This document shows, in pieces, positions 5,346 to 10,874 of a stretch of DNA of 15,093 bases; position 1 is the first letter of the stretch; each line of letters opens with the position of its first letter. The translations under genes were made by a program, and so were the position numbers. Source of the DNA: Candidatus Kerfeldbacteria bacterium (GTDB lineage Bacteria; Patescibacteriota; Patescibacteriia; Veblenbacterales; UBA10138); NCBI GenBank assembly GCA_016217875.1, contig JACRFN010000041.1, positions 1 through 15,093 of the forward strand. The letters run 5' to 3'. Under the pieces are notes generated by a model. The model was not told the origin of the DNA and searched no databases. It worked only from the letters and a program-made list of their open reading frames with translations.

Positions 5346-6047
5346 ATGGCAACTCACATTAATACGCAAAACGGTCAAATCGCGGAAACTGTTTTTCTTC
5401 CCGGAGACCCCAAACGGGCTGAATTGATTGCTCAGCAATTCTTAACGAATATCGTCCGATACAACGACGTCCGGAACATGTGGGGTTTCACTGGCACTGA
5501 TCACGCCAGCGGCAAGCTGGTTTCGGTGCAAGGCGGGGGCATGGGACAGCCCTCTAACGGCATCTACATTAGTGAACTGGCCAAATTCCTCGGCGTCAAA
5601 AAAATCATCCGGCTCGGCACCACTGGTTCCTACCAGGAAAACGTCAAGCTGCACGACTTAGTCATCGCCATGGGTGGCTGCACAGATTCAGGCATGAATC
5701 GGCTCCGCTTCAACGGCATGAACTTCGCACCCATCGCGAGCTGGAATCTACTCTATCAAGCATTCCGAGTCGCGCAAGAGATGAAGCTCAATGTGCATGT
5801 GGGAAATGTGCTGGGGACCGATTTCTTCTATGATGCGCCATACGACTGGAAAATATGGGCACGATATGAGGTGCTGTCAGTTGATATGGAAGTGGCCGAA
5901 CTCTATACTCTGGCCGCCTTCCATCACATTGAAGCGCTCTCCATCTGCACCGTAAGCGACAACCTGGTAACTGGCCAGAGATTGAGCCCGGAAGAGCGGG
6001 AACTCTGCTACCCGAACATGGTCAGAATCGCACTTCGACTCGTGTAG
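5346..6047 (+). CDS. deoD: Purine nucleoside phosphorylase, DeoD type
   Basis: DeoD cleaves purine (deoxy)nucleosides with phosphate to a free base and (deoxy)ribose-1-phosphate. From the ATG at 5346 the protein is 233 residues, close to the 239 of the E. coli enzyme. Visible family residues include H4, the phosphate-binding PGDPKRA (19-25) and R43, IIRLGTTGS (87-95), the nucleoside-binding VDME (179-182), the catalytic Asp205 in TVSDN, and R218. GGGMGQPS replaces the more usual GHGMGIPS. The frame continues upstream to 5253, but that part is the promoter; GAGGGA upstream of 5346 supports the chosen start. It is the only plus-strand gene, divergent from thyA and convergent with dut. Confidence 0.93.
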   Translation: MATHINTQNGQIAETVFLPGDPKRAELIAQQFLTNIVRYNDVRNMWGFTGTDHASGKLVSVQGGGMGQPSNGIYISELAKFLGVKKIIRLGTTGSYQENVKLHDLVIAMGGCTDSGMNRLRFNGMNFAPIASWNLLYQAFRVAQEMKLNVHVGNVLGTDFFYDAPYDWKIWARYEVLSVDMEVAELYTLAAFHHIEALSICTVSDNLVTGQRLSPEERELCYPNMVRIALRLV

Positions 6048-6073
6048 CCACAAATATCAACAAACTCAAATGC

Positions 6074-6115
6074 AAAAACCCGTCTTCGTTGCAACACGAC
6101 CAAGACGGGCCTTTT
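6074..6115. terminator. Bidirectional terminator between deoD and dut
   Basis: CCCGTCTT (6079-6086) pairs with AAGACGGG (6102-6109). On the plus strand it is followed by CCTTTTATT, ending deoD. On the minus strand it is followed by TTTTT, ending dut. The loop holds a further CGT/ACG pairing. Its position between convergent genes fits a shared terminator. Confidence 0.9.
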
Positions 6116-6126
6116 ATTATCTACCA

Positions 6127-6549
6127 TCATCTACCGGTGCTGCCAAAACCCCCAGCACCTCGCTCAGAAGGCAAAAGCTCTTTTACCTCTTGAACCTCGA
6201 CATGAGCAATAGGCTGAATCAAAAGCTGGGCGATTTTATCGCCACCCGACACTTTATAGTCACGGTCGGTGGTATTGAGAAGTACTACTCTAAACTCACC
6301 ACGATAGCCGGCATCTATCACCCCAGCCATATGATGAAGGCCTGCCTGGGCAGCCAAACCCGATCTGTCCCAAACCAAGCCGACGTAGCCTGGTGGGATG
6401 GCAAAGGCTATACCAGTACGCACGGTAGCGCGACCGCGCGCTGGAATAACCGCCTCCTCCAGCGAATATACATCAAGTCCGGCATCGTCTTCTCGGGCGT
6501 AACTCGGAAGCTTGGCGCGCGGATCAAGTCTTTTTACTTCCAACTCCAT
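6127..6549 (-). CDS. dut: dUTP pyrophosphatase (dUTPase, trimeric type)
   Basis: Dut hydrolyses dUTP to dUMP and pyrophosphate, keeping uracil out of DNA and feeding ThyA. The 140-residue protein has all five motifs: I at 22-28 (DAGLDVY), II at 61-66 (DRSGLA), III at 77-90 (GVIDAGYRGEF.., Asp79 as the expected water-activating residue), IV at 103-110 (GDKIAQLL) and V at 130-138 (GAGGFGSTG, the flexible C-terminal arm over the phosphates). I chose the ATG at 6549 because MELEVKRL matches the family start; the frame runs to 6579 with unrelated residues. There is no Shine-Dalgarno sequence. Upstream is an AT-rich word-repeat spacer and then the kinase-like gene. Confidence 0.96.
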   Translation of the reverse strand: MELEVKRLDPRAKLPSYAREDDAGLDVYSLEEAVIPARGRATVRTGIAFAIPPGYVGLVWDRSGLAAQAGLHHMAGVIDAGYRGEFRVVLLNTTDRDYKVSGGDKIAQLLIQPIAHVEVQEVKELLPSERGAGGFGSTGR

Positions 6550-6554
6550 AGTAG

Positions 6555-6669
6555 AGAAAATCCAAATTACAAAATCCAAATATTAAATCAATTCCTTAAG
6601 CTCAAATGACAAAACCATTTTTAAATTTGGTCATTGGGGTTTTATTTGGCATTTGAACTTTGATATTTC
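6555..6669. other. Low-complexity spacer of repeated AT-rich words
   Basis: The spacer between the kinase-like gene and dut is made of degenerate repeats of words such as TCCAAAT, CAAATGACAAA and TTTGGCATTTGAA. It contains one weak hairpin (AATGAC..GTCATT at 6607-6646) without a T-run. I see no gene and no clear promoter in it. Confidence 0.5.
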
Positions 6670-7242
6670 CTACCGCCGGTAGGACTTAACTATCTTCTCC
6701 TCAATCTGTCGGTAGAGCTCCTTAAGGCCGGCGTCGTTCACCAACTTAATCTTGGCTTTACGACCCAAGTTGTGGATGAAAATTTCGGTCGGCAGCCTTT
6801 CTTCGCGTTTAAAGTCCTGCAAAGTAAAGCTACCCTCGCCCACCCTTTCGCGCCGCCTGAGCGCCCGCTTAAAACGCACCTCCAGGGGGGCAGTCAAATA
6901 AACCAATAAAAACCCGGGCAAACGCCGCAGCGATTCCAGCTCGGCCGGATGTCTCAGGCCGTCAATCACCACCCTCCTCCGTCCTGAAGCCTGAATCAGG
7001 CTTTTAATCGTCTCGGCCAAAACTCCGCTGCCAAATCTTTCCCGCAAAGCGCCGGCTAAATTAGTTTCGTTCACACGGCTAATCGGCAGCTTTAACTGGT
7101 TTAAAATACTAACTAAAATTTTGGAAAATCTGTAGCTGGCAAAATCGTGACGTCTAGCTAAGTAACGCGAAGCCATTTCCTTACCGGCTAGCTTTTCACC
7201 TACAAAAACTACGACTACTGATTTGGGATTATGTTTGGGCAT
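6670..7242 (-). CDS. P-loop (d)NMP kinase / dephospho-CoA-kinase-like protein
   Basis: This 190-residue P-loop protein resembles small nucleotide kinases of the dNMP-kinase, archaeal UPF0200 and CoaE type. A beta strand VVVVFVG leads to a Walker A GEKLAGKE at residues 15-22. VVIDGLRHPAELESLRR at 91-107 matches the strand and DG(I/L)R motif of this group, LVYLTAPLEVRFKRALRRR at 113-131 resembles the lid segment, and VNDAGLKELYRQIEEKI is a typical C-terminus. The Walker A Ser/Thr is replaced by Glu22-Met23 (related kinases often read GKDT), which could weaken or change Mg-ATP binding. Its place between dcd and dut suggests deoxynucleotide metabolism. Substrate is unknown; fold assignment is reasonably sure. 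Confidence 0.72.
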   Translation of the reverse strand: MPKHNPKSVVVVFVGEKLAGKEMASRYLARRHDFASYRFSKILVSILNQLKLPISRVNETNLAGALRERFGSGVLAETIKSLIQASGRRRVVIDGLRHPAELESLRRLPGFLLVYLTAPLEVRFKRALRRRERVGEGSFTLQDFKREERLPTEIFIHNLGRKAKIKLVNDAGLKELYRQIEEKIVKSYRR

Positions 7243-7251
7243 GCGGTGTAA

Positions 7252-7257
7252 AAATTA
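7252..7257 (-). promoter_or_regulatory. Possible -10 for the kinase-like gene
   Basis: A TATAAT sequence occurs on the minus strand in the T/A-rich tail of the dcd terminator, roughly 16 bases before the ATG at 7242. It would give a very short leader. No convincing -35 is present, and the whole tract is AT-rich, so chance is a real alternative; the exact base position is approximate. Confidence 0.3.
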
Positions 7258-7264
7258 AATTATA

Positions 7265-7313
7265 TAAAAATATAAAACGAACCGCTCAACTCATTGGTAC
7301 AGAGTTCGAGCGG
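7265..7313 (-). terminator. Terminator after dcd
   Basis: CCGCTCAACTC (7282-7292) pairs with GAGTTcGAGCGG (7302-7313, one bulged C). On the minus strand the stem is followed by TTCGTTTTATATTTTT. It begins about 32 bases after the dcd stop and separates dcd from the kinase-like gene. Confidence 0.75.
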
Positions 7314-7344
7314 CCTCATAAAAAGCAGGAATAAAACCCAAAAA

Positions 7345-7908
7345 CTAGGATGATTTCTTAAAATTCTCGTGAATCTTGGAAGCCTGCGGCTCCAGCGCCC
7401 CATAATACTTGTGCCCATGATTGTATGGATGCTCGGCTGCGGAAGACAGAGGCATAAAAGCAATTTGAGCAATGGGCATGTCGTAATACAGCTTCACCGG
7501 CAAATTACCAATATTATGGAGTTCTAAAGTCGGCCGCAGCGAGTTGCCCGGATCAATAAACCCGGCGGTAGCATGAATAATAATACCAATACGACCCAAG
7601 CTTGATTTTCCTTCGAGCCGTCCTACCATATCAGGCCCAAGCGATATCTTCTCTATGGTCACCCCTAAAGCAAACTCACCGGGGTGAATGACAAAAGGAC
7701 GATTAGGCGCAATCTCCACCTCTTCCATCAGATCCTTAATCGGCTCACGCACATCAATAAAAGCGTGCGCCGTGTTGCGGAAGATTAAAAACTTACTGCC
7801 CAAATGCAAATCCACCGAAGCCGGCTGCAGTGCGCCCTCGTACAGCGGCTCAACCTTGATTTTATGGGCCGCCAAGGCTGCTTTAATATCCCTGTCTGAG
7901 AGAATCAT
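7345..7908 (-). CDS. dcd: dCTP deaminase
   Basis: Dcd deaminates dCTP to dUTP, the first step of the dTTP route completed by Dut and ThyA nearby. The 187-residue product starts MILSDRDI, contains the substrate-binding EGKSSLGRIG at 100-108 and HATAGFIDPG near 112-121, the catalytic Glu129 in TLELHN, and the C-terminal HKYYG segment that closes over the triphosphate. The TAGFIDPG form resembles the Mycobacterium-type enzyme, which is bifunctional (deaminase plus dUTPase), more than the E. coli TAHRIDPG form. A separate dut is nevertheless present, so I cannot say whether this enzyme releases dUTP or dUMP. The ATG at 7908 has no Shine-Dalgarno sequence. It follows rplA after 88 bases. Confidence 0.93.
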   Translation of the reverse strand: MILSDRDIKAALAAHKIKVEPLYEGALQPASVDLHLGSKFLIFRNTAHAFIDVREPIKDLMEEVEIAPNRPFVIHPGEFALGVTIEKISLGPDMVGRLEGKSSLGRIGIIIHATAGFIDPGNSLRPTLELHNIGNLPVKLYYDMPIAQIAFMPLSSAAEHPYNHGHKYYGALEPQASKIHENFKKSS

Positions 7909-7996
7909 GGTTTTGGAATCGAGAATTATGAATTAAGAATCGAGAATACTTAAGTAATGGTAGCACTTTTCAATTCATGATTCCAGATTCTATATT
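7909..7996. other. rplA-dcd spacer with degenerate repeated words
   Basis: Words related to GAATCGAGAAT, GAATTATGAATTAAG and GATTCCAGATTC recur in both orientations, including two exact copies of ATTCTCGATTC on the minus strand. It could form several alternative weak hairpins. No T-run terminator for rplA stands out, and there is no gene. Confidence 0.5.
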
Positions 7997-8683
7997 CTAA
8001 CTCACTTTCACCGGCACGCCCGGGCCCATGGAACTCAACAACGTCACTTTAAACAAATAAGTGCCTTTGGCGCCAGATGGCCTGGCCCGTTTAACCGCTT
8101 CCACAAAAGCGTTAAAATTTTCCAACAACTTAGCCTCGTCAAACGAGATACGGCCAATCATTTGGTGAAGATTACCTGAGTCATCAGCCTTAAAATTAAC
8201 CTTGCCCTTATTAAGATTTTCCACGGCCCGGCCTACCTCTGGTGTAATGGTTTCTGTCTTAGGGTTAGGCATTAAGCCTTTTTGTCCAAGAATCTTGGCG
8301 ATCGGTGCTAGTTGCTTCATCATACCAGGTGTGGCTAGAGCTATATCAAAATCACATTTACCCGTAGATTGAATCTCCTTGATCAGCTCTTCGCCGCCCA
8401 CTAAAACAGCTCCCGCCGCTTGGGCTTCTGGCACCTTATCTTCACCGCAAAAAACCGCGATGCGCTTGGTCTTGCCCAAGCCCTGAGGCAAAACGATACT
8501 GCCGCGTACCTGCTGATTAGCCTGCTTGACGTCTACACCCAGGCGTATATGAACCTCCACCGAACCGTCAAACTTGGTTGGAGGCATGCTTTTAAGCAAG
8601 GCCATAGCTTCAGCCGGCTCGTATAATTTACCAGCCTCCACCATGGTTTTAGCCTTAAGATAACGCTTACCGTGCTTTGGCAT
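7997..8683 (-). CDS. rplA: 50S ribosomal protein L1
   Basis: L1 binds 23S rRNA at the mobile stalk by the E site and, in many bacteria, represses its own operon by binding mRNA. The 228-residue product spans the full family length, with MPKHGKRYLKA, VEVHIRLGVDVKQANQQVRGSIVLPQG, the GLMPNPK segment and KGTYLFKVTLLSSMGPGVPV. The ATG at 8683 has AAGGAG 9 bases upstream and a second AGGAG immediately adjacent, the strongest ribosome-binding context of this operon. The usual partner rplK lies upstream, but separated by a structured 225-base spacer. The usual following genes rplJ-rplL are absent; dcd follows instead. Confidence 0.97.
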   Translation of the reverse strand: MPKHGKRYLKAKTMVEAGKLYEPAEAMALLKSMPPTKFDGSVEVHIRLGVDVKQANQQVRGSIVLPQGLGKTKRIAVFCGEDKVPEAQAAGAVLVGGEELIKEIQSTGKCDFDIALATPGMMKQLAPIAKILGQKGLMPNPKTETITPEVGRAVENLNKGKVNFKADDSGNLHQMIGRISFDEAKLLENFNAFVEAVKRARPSGAKGTYLFKVTLLSSMGPGVPVKVS

Positions 8684-8908
8684 CTCCTAATTCTCCTTAT
8701 GAGTGGTTCAAGCCCCCGCTGACGCAGGGTCCCACCCTTAACTATAAATAACTTATTAAACTCAGGTGATTAAAAAGTGCGTGAACTGGTTGGGAACGGT
8801 CCAGGGCTCGGCAATAAATGACGGATTTGGGTCCGGGGTGCCGCGGCGAGCCACCGCATCGCGGCACCCGCCTCACAGTGGGCACGGGTAAATAAATTTA
8901 CCCGTGCT
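8684..8908 (-). promoter_or_regulatory. Structured rplK-rplA spacer, candidate r-protein leader
   Basis: Two ribosomal genes that usually lie close together are split by 225 bases rich in stems. From 5' on the minus strand these are a nested hairpin around the rplK stop, a perfect 10-bp GC stem (GGGTGCCGCG / CGCGGCACCC at 8836-8869), and near rplA a small stem CCCTGC-GTCA-GCGGGG (8714-8729) enclosed by GTGG/CCAC (8703-8735). The last sits just before the rplA Shine-Dalgarno and could be an L1 autoregulatory target. That role is inference. I see no gene in the spacer. Confidence 0.5.
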
Positions 8909-8927
8909 TTAGTTATCCACTGTGAGG
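8871..8927 (-). other. Nested hairpin spanning the rplK stop codon
   Basis: CCTCACAGTGG pairs with CCACTGTGAGG (outer, 11 bp). Inside it GCACGGGTAAA pairs with TTTACCCGTGC (inner, 11 bp, 4-base loop). The rplK stop codon is between the two stems and the last rplK codons form the outer arm. No T-run follows on the minus strand, so it is not a standard terminator; it may be an mRNA processing or stabilising structure. Confidence 0.75.
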
Positions 8928-9334
8928 CCCATTTGCCTGGCTGTGCCCTCGATAATTTTCATGGCTGACGGCACATCGTTGGCGTTGAGATCAGGCATTT
9001 TGATTTTGGCGATTTCCTCAATTTGTTTACGCGTGACCTTACCAACTTTTTCCTGCAGAGGCTTACCTGAGCCCTTGGCAATACCGGCGGCCTTCTTCAA
9101 CAACTCAGCGGCGGGCGGAGTTTTGAGAATAAAACTGTAAGTACGATCCTCGTAAACCGTTATCTCCACCGGCGTAATTTCGCCGTTCTTATCCTTAGTT
9201 TGGGCGTTGAACTTGGTGCAAAATTCCTGAATATTAAGCCCGTGCTGTCCTAAAGCCGGGCCGACCGGCGGCGCCGGATTAGCCTTGCCGCCAGGGATCT
9301 GCAGCTTGATGACTGTTTTTACTTTCTTGGCCAT
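8909..9334 (-). CDS. rplK: 50S ribosomal protein L11
   Basis: L11 forms the GTPase-associated stalk base with 23S rRNA. The 141-residue protein is full length: MAKKVKTVIKLQIPGGKANPAPPVGPALGQHG is the signature N-terminus, FNAQTKDKNGEITPVEITVYEDRTYSF follows, and the C-terminal RNA-binding domain ends in DVPSAMKIIEGTARQMGL. There is no Shine-Dalgarno sequence; the 36 bases between nusG and rplK are an A/T word-repeat spacer. It is the third gene of the secE-nusG-rplK-rplA operon. Confidence 0.98.
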   Translation of the reverse strand: MAKKVKTVIKLQIPGGKANPAPPVGPALGQHGLNIQEFCTKFNAQTKDKNGEITPVEITVYEDRTYSFILKTPPAAELLKKAAGIAKGSGKPLQEKVGKVTRKQIEEIAKIKMPDLNANDVPSAMKIIEGTARQMGLTVDN

Positions 9335-9370
9335 ATAATAAATTCAAAATTTAAAAATCAAAATGCAAAA

Positions 9371-9916
9371 TTAAATTTTTTGGATTTGCAGTAAATCAAG
9401 CTCCACCGGCGTTTCACGGCCAAACAGGGAAACCAGAGCCTTAATCTTGCCTCTGGCCTCATCAACCTCGGCCACTTTGCCTTCAAAATCCTTAAACGGC
9501 CCGTCCACAATCTTAACGGGCGTACCTGGCGTCACGTCAATTTGATACTTAGGCTCCTCAATACCCATGCGCTTTTGAATAGACTTTATTTCTTCCTCAG
9601 ACACCGGTGTGGGTGTGGTACCGGCGCCGATAAACCCAGTCACGTTCGGTGTATTGCGTACCACGTACCAAGAATCGTCAGTGACCACCATCTCTACCAA
9701 GACGTAACCCGGGAATATTTTTTCCTCAAACACGCGACGCTTGCCGTTTTTAATGCGGATTTTTTTCTCGGTTGGTATAAGCACGCTGAAAATCTTATCA
9801 CCCATATCCATGGATTCAATACGCTGGCGCAAATTACGCGACACATTTTCCTCGTAGCCGGAATAAGTATGAATAGCGTACCAGCGCTTGCCTTGGGCTG
9901 TAGCTTGTCGAGTCAT
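9371..9916 (-). CDS. nusG: Transcription termination/antitermination protein NusG
   Basis: NusG binds RNA polymerase and couples it to the ribosome or Rho. The 181-residue protein has the NGN domain (RWYAIHTYSGYEENVSRNLRQRIE near 11-34, then EEKIFPGYVLVEM and VRNTPNVTGFIG) and a C-terminal KOW domain (VKIVDGPFKDFEGKVAEVD). The start at 9916 has a few extra residues before RWYAIHTYSG, which is normal. It follows secE by only 10 bases and has no Shine-Dalgarno sequence, so translation may depend on re-initiation from secE. Confidence 0.98.
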   Translation of the reverse strand: MTRQATAQGKRWYAIHTYSGYEENVSRNLRQRIESMDMGDKIFSVLIPTEKKIRIKNGKRRVFEEKIFPGYVLVEMVVTDDSWYVVRNTPNVTGFIGAGTTPTPVSEEEIKSIQKRMGIEEPKYQIDVTPGTPVKIVDGPFKDFEGKVAEVDEARGKIKALVSLFGRETPVELDLLQIQKI

Positions 9917-9926
9917 AAAACAAAAA

Positions 9927-10118
9927 TTAACGACGAGCGATTAGCTCTTGCAGGCCCAGGTTCAACAGATAGTCTATCGCACCCAAAAACAAAGCCAAAA
10001 CCAAGCTCAAGCCCACCACAATCAAAGTATGCTGAAGGGTTTCTCGTTTAGAAGGCCAAACCACTTTCTTCAGCTCTTCTAGTGAGGCTTTTAGATAAGT
10101 CACAATAAAGTTAGGCAT
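9927..10118 (-). CDS. secE: Preprotein translocase subunit SecE
   Basis: SecE is the small membrane clamp of the SecYEG channel. The 63-residue protein has the single-spanning form: an amphipathic helix with the conserved ELKKVVWPSKRET at about 14-27, then one transmembrane helix at about 31-53 (TLIVVGLSLVLALFLGAIDYLL). The gene is first in the secE-nusG-rplK-rplA operon. No Shine-Dalgarno sequence precedes the ATG at 10118; the leader before it carries a strong hairpin and then repeated AT-rich words. Confidence 0.96.
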   Translation of the reverse strand: MPNFIVTYLKASLEELKKVVWPSKRETLQHTLIVVGLSLVLALFLGAIDYLLNLGLQELIARR

Positions 10119-10170
10119 AAATCAAAGGCTATTTGCCATAAGCTATTCGCTATAGGCTAATTTAGGCTCT
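10119..10170. other. secE leader of repeated short words
   Basis: GGCTATTTGCCATAAGCTATTCGCTATAGGCTAAT-type words recur in both senses, the same style of degenerate repetition seen in other spacers of the window. It lies in the mRNA leader between the hairpin at 10171-10200 and secE. No gene is visible. Confidence 0.45.
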
Positions 10171-10200
10171 TTTAAAAGGCCCTTCTGGGGGCCTTTTAAA
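10171..10200. terminator. Perfect 12-bp hairpin in the secE leader, terminator or attenuator
   Basis: TTTAAAAGGCCC pairs with GGGCCTTTTAAA across a 6-base loop. On the minus strand a TTTTAAAAG follows, so it is a plausible but weak intrinsic terminator for the upstream unknown gene. The secE promoter lies upstream of it (10211-10239), so it would also be at the very 5' end of the secE operon mRNA. Confidence 0.6.
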
Positions 10201-10210
10201 TTACGACCTT

Positions 10211-10239
10211 ATGATACCACCATATGAATGACTTGACAA
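10211..10239 (-). promoter_or_regulatory. secE-nusG-rplK-rplA operon promoter
   Basis: On the minus strand TTGTCA (10239-10234) and TATCAT (10216-10211) are separated by exactly 17 bases, with an extended -10 TGG before TATCAT. It is the best-scoring promoter by eye in the window. Transcription would begin near 10204, about 85 bases before secE. Confidence 0.7.
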
Positions 10240-10274
10240 GGTCTTACTTTTTATTTGGGAAGAATTTTAGCAAA

Positions 10275-10832
10275 CTAAACCTTTACGTCCTTACGTTCAG
10301 CCTTGGCGTAACGTTGCCCCAACTTTTTCATCTGCCGCAGCTCTTTGGTGGCATCAACGAGTCTGGCTTTAACTAGATGGTCTAGCTTGGCAAGATCAGG
10401 CGTAACAAGCCCACTGGGTCCACCTTGGTGGAGTGCACGGTAATCCTCCCATTCAATTTCTCTCCTTCCTCCCTCTGTGGCACCACGGGTAGCTATGTCT
10501 ATGTCTTTTGCCAACACCCATAGCATTTGATCGATAAATGCAATCGCCCCACCTGGCACACGGGCAACATTATGTAGTGCACGACCCAAAGTATAAAGAA
10601 CCTTGGTAGTAGCGGGCTCGGATTCTGCTAGTTGCTTTACTTTCTCTATGGCAGCTAACGCCGCATCATAATCTTCTGGTGAGGCCGAATGCTCTACCTG
10701 GCTCTCGTTAAACAAATCAGGCAGCCCCTCTTTGTGCATATACCCCCTCATCATGTTAGCCTCTTCATGAGCTACCTCTTCGCCCAATCCACCACCGACA
10801 TCGACCGGCGGTACTTCAGGTGATTTTAGCAT
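10275..10832 (-). CDS. Hypothetical helical protein, 185 aa
   Basis: I do not recognise this protein. It is soluble, with no membrane segment. A Gly/Glu-rich N-terminus (PPVDVGGGLGEEVAHEEANMMRGYMHKEG) is followed by mostly helical sequence (DYDAALAAIEKVKQLAESEP..TKVLYTLGRALHNVARVPGGAIAFIDQMLWVLAKDID) and a basic tail (QMKKLGQRYAKAERKDVKV). It lies 42 bases after the coiled-coil gene, which suggests co-transcription or functional association. However, TATACT lies exactly 6 bases before the ATG, so a separate leaderless transcript is also possible. There is no Shine-Dalgarno sequence. The P/E/G-rich start resembles the putative start of the upstream protein. Confidence 0.75.
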   Translation of the reverse strand: MLKSPEVPPVDVGGGLGEEVAHEEANMMRGYMHKEGLPDLFNESQVEHSASPEDYDAALAAIEKVKQLAESEPATTKVLYTLGRALHNVARVPGGAIAFIDQMLWVLAKDIDIATRGATEGGRREIEWEDYRALHQGGPSGLVTPDLAKLDHLVKARLVDATKELRQMKKLGQRYAKAERKDVKV

Positions 10833-10838
10833 AGGTGC

Positions 10839-10844
10839 AGTATA
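10839..10844 (-). promoter_or_regulatory. Candidate -10 giving a leaderless start at 10832
   Basis: TATACT on the minus strand is followed by GCACCT and then the ATG, putting the predicted transcription start on the start codon. No good -35 is seen. The pattern repeats that of gatB. Confidence 0.4.
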
Positions 10845-10874
10845 GTTAAGAATTAAATATCCAGATTCTTCACA

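Noticed and set aside
8701..8735. tRNA-like GGTTCAAGCC sequence upstream of rplA
   Set aside because: It resembles a T-loop only in a few bases. No acceptor, D or anticodon arms can be formed around it.
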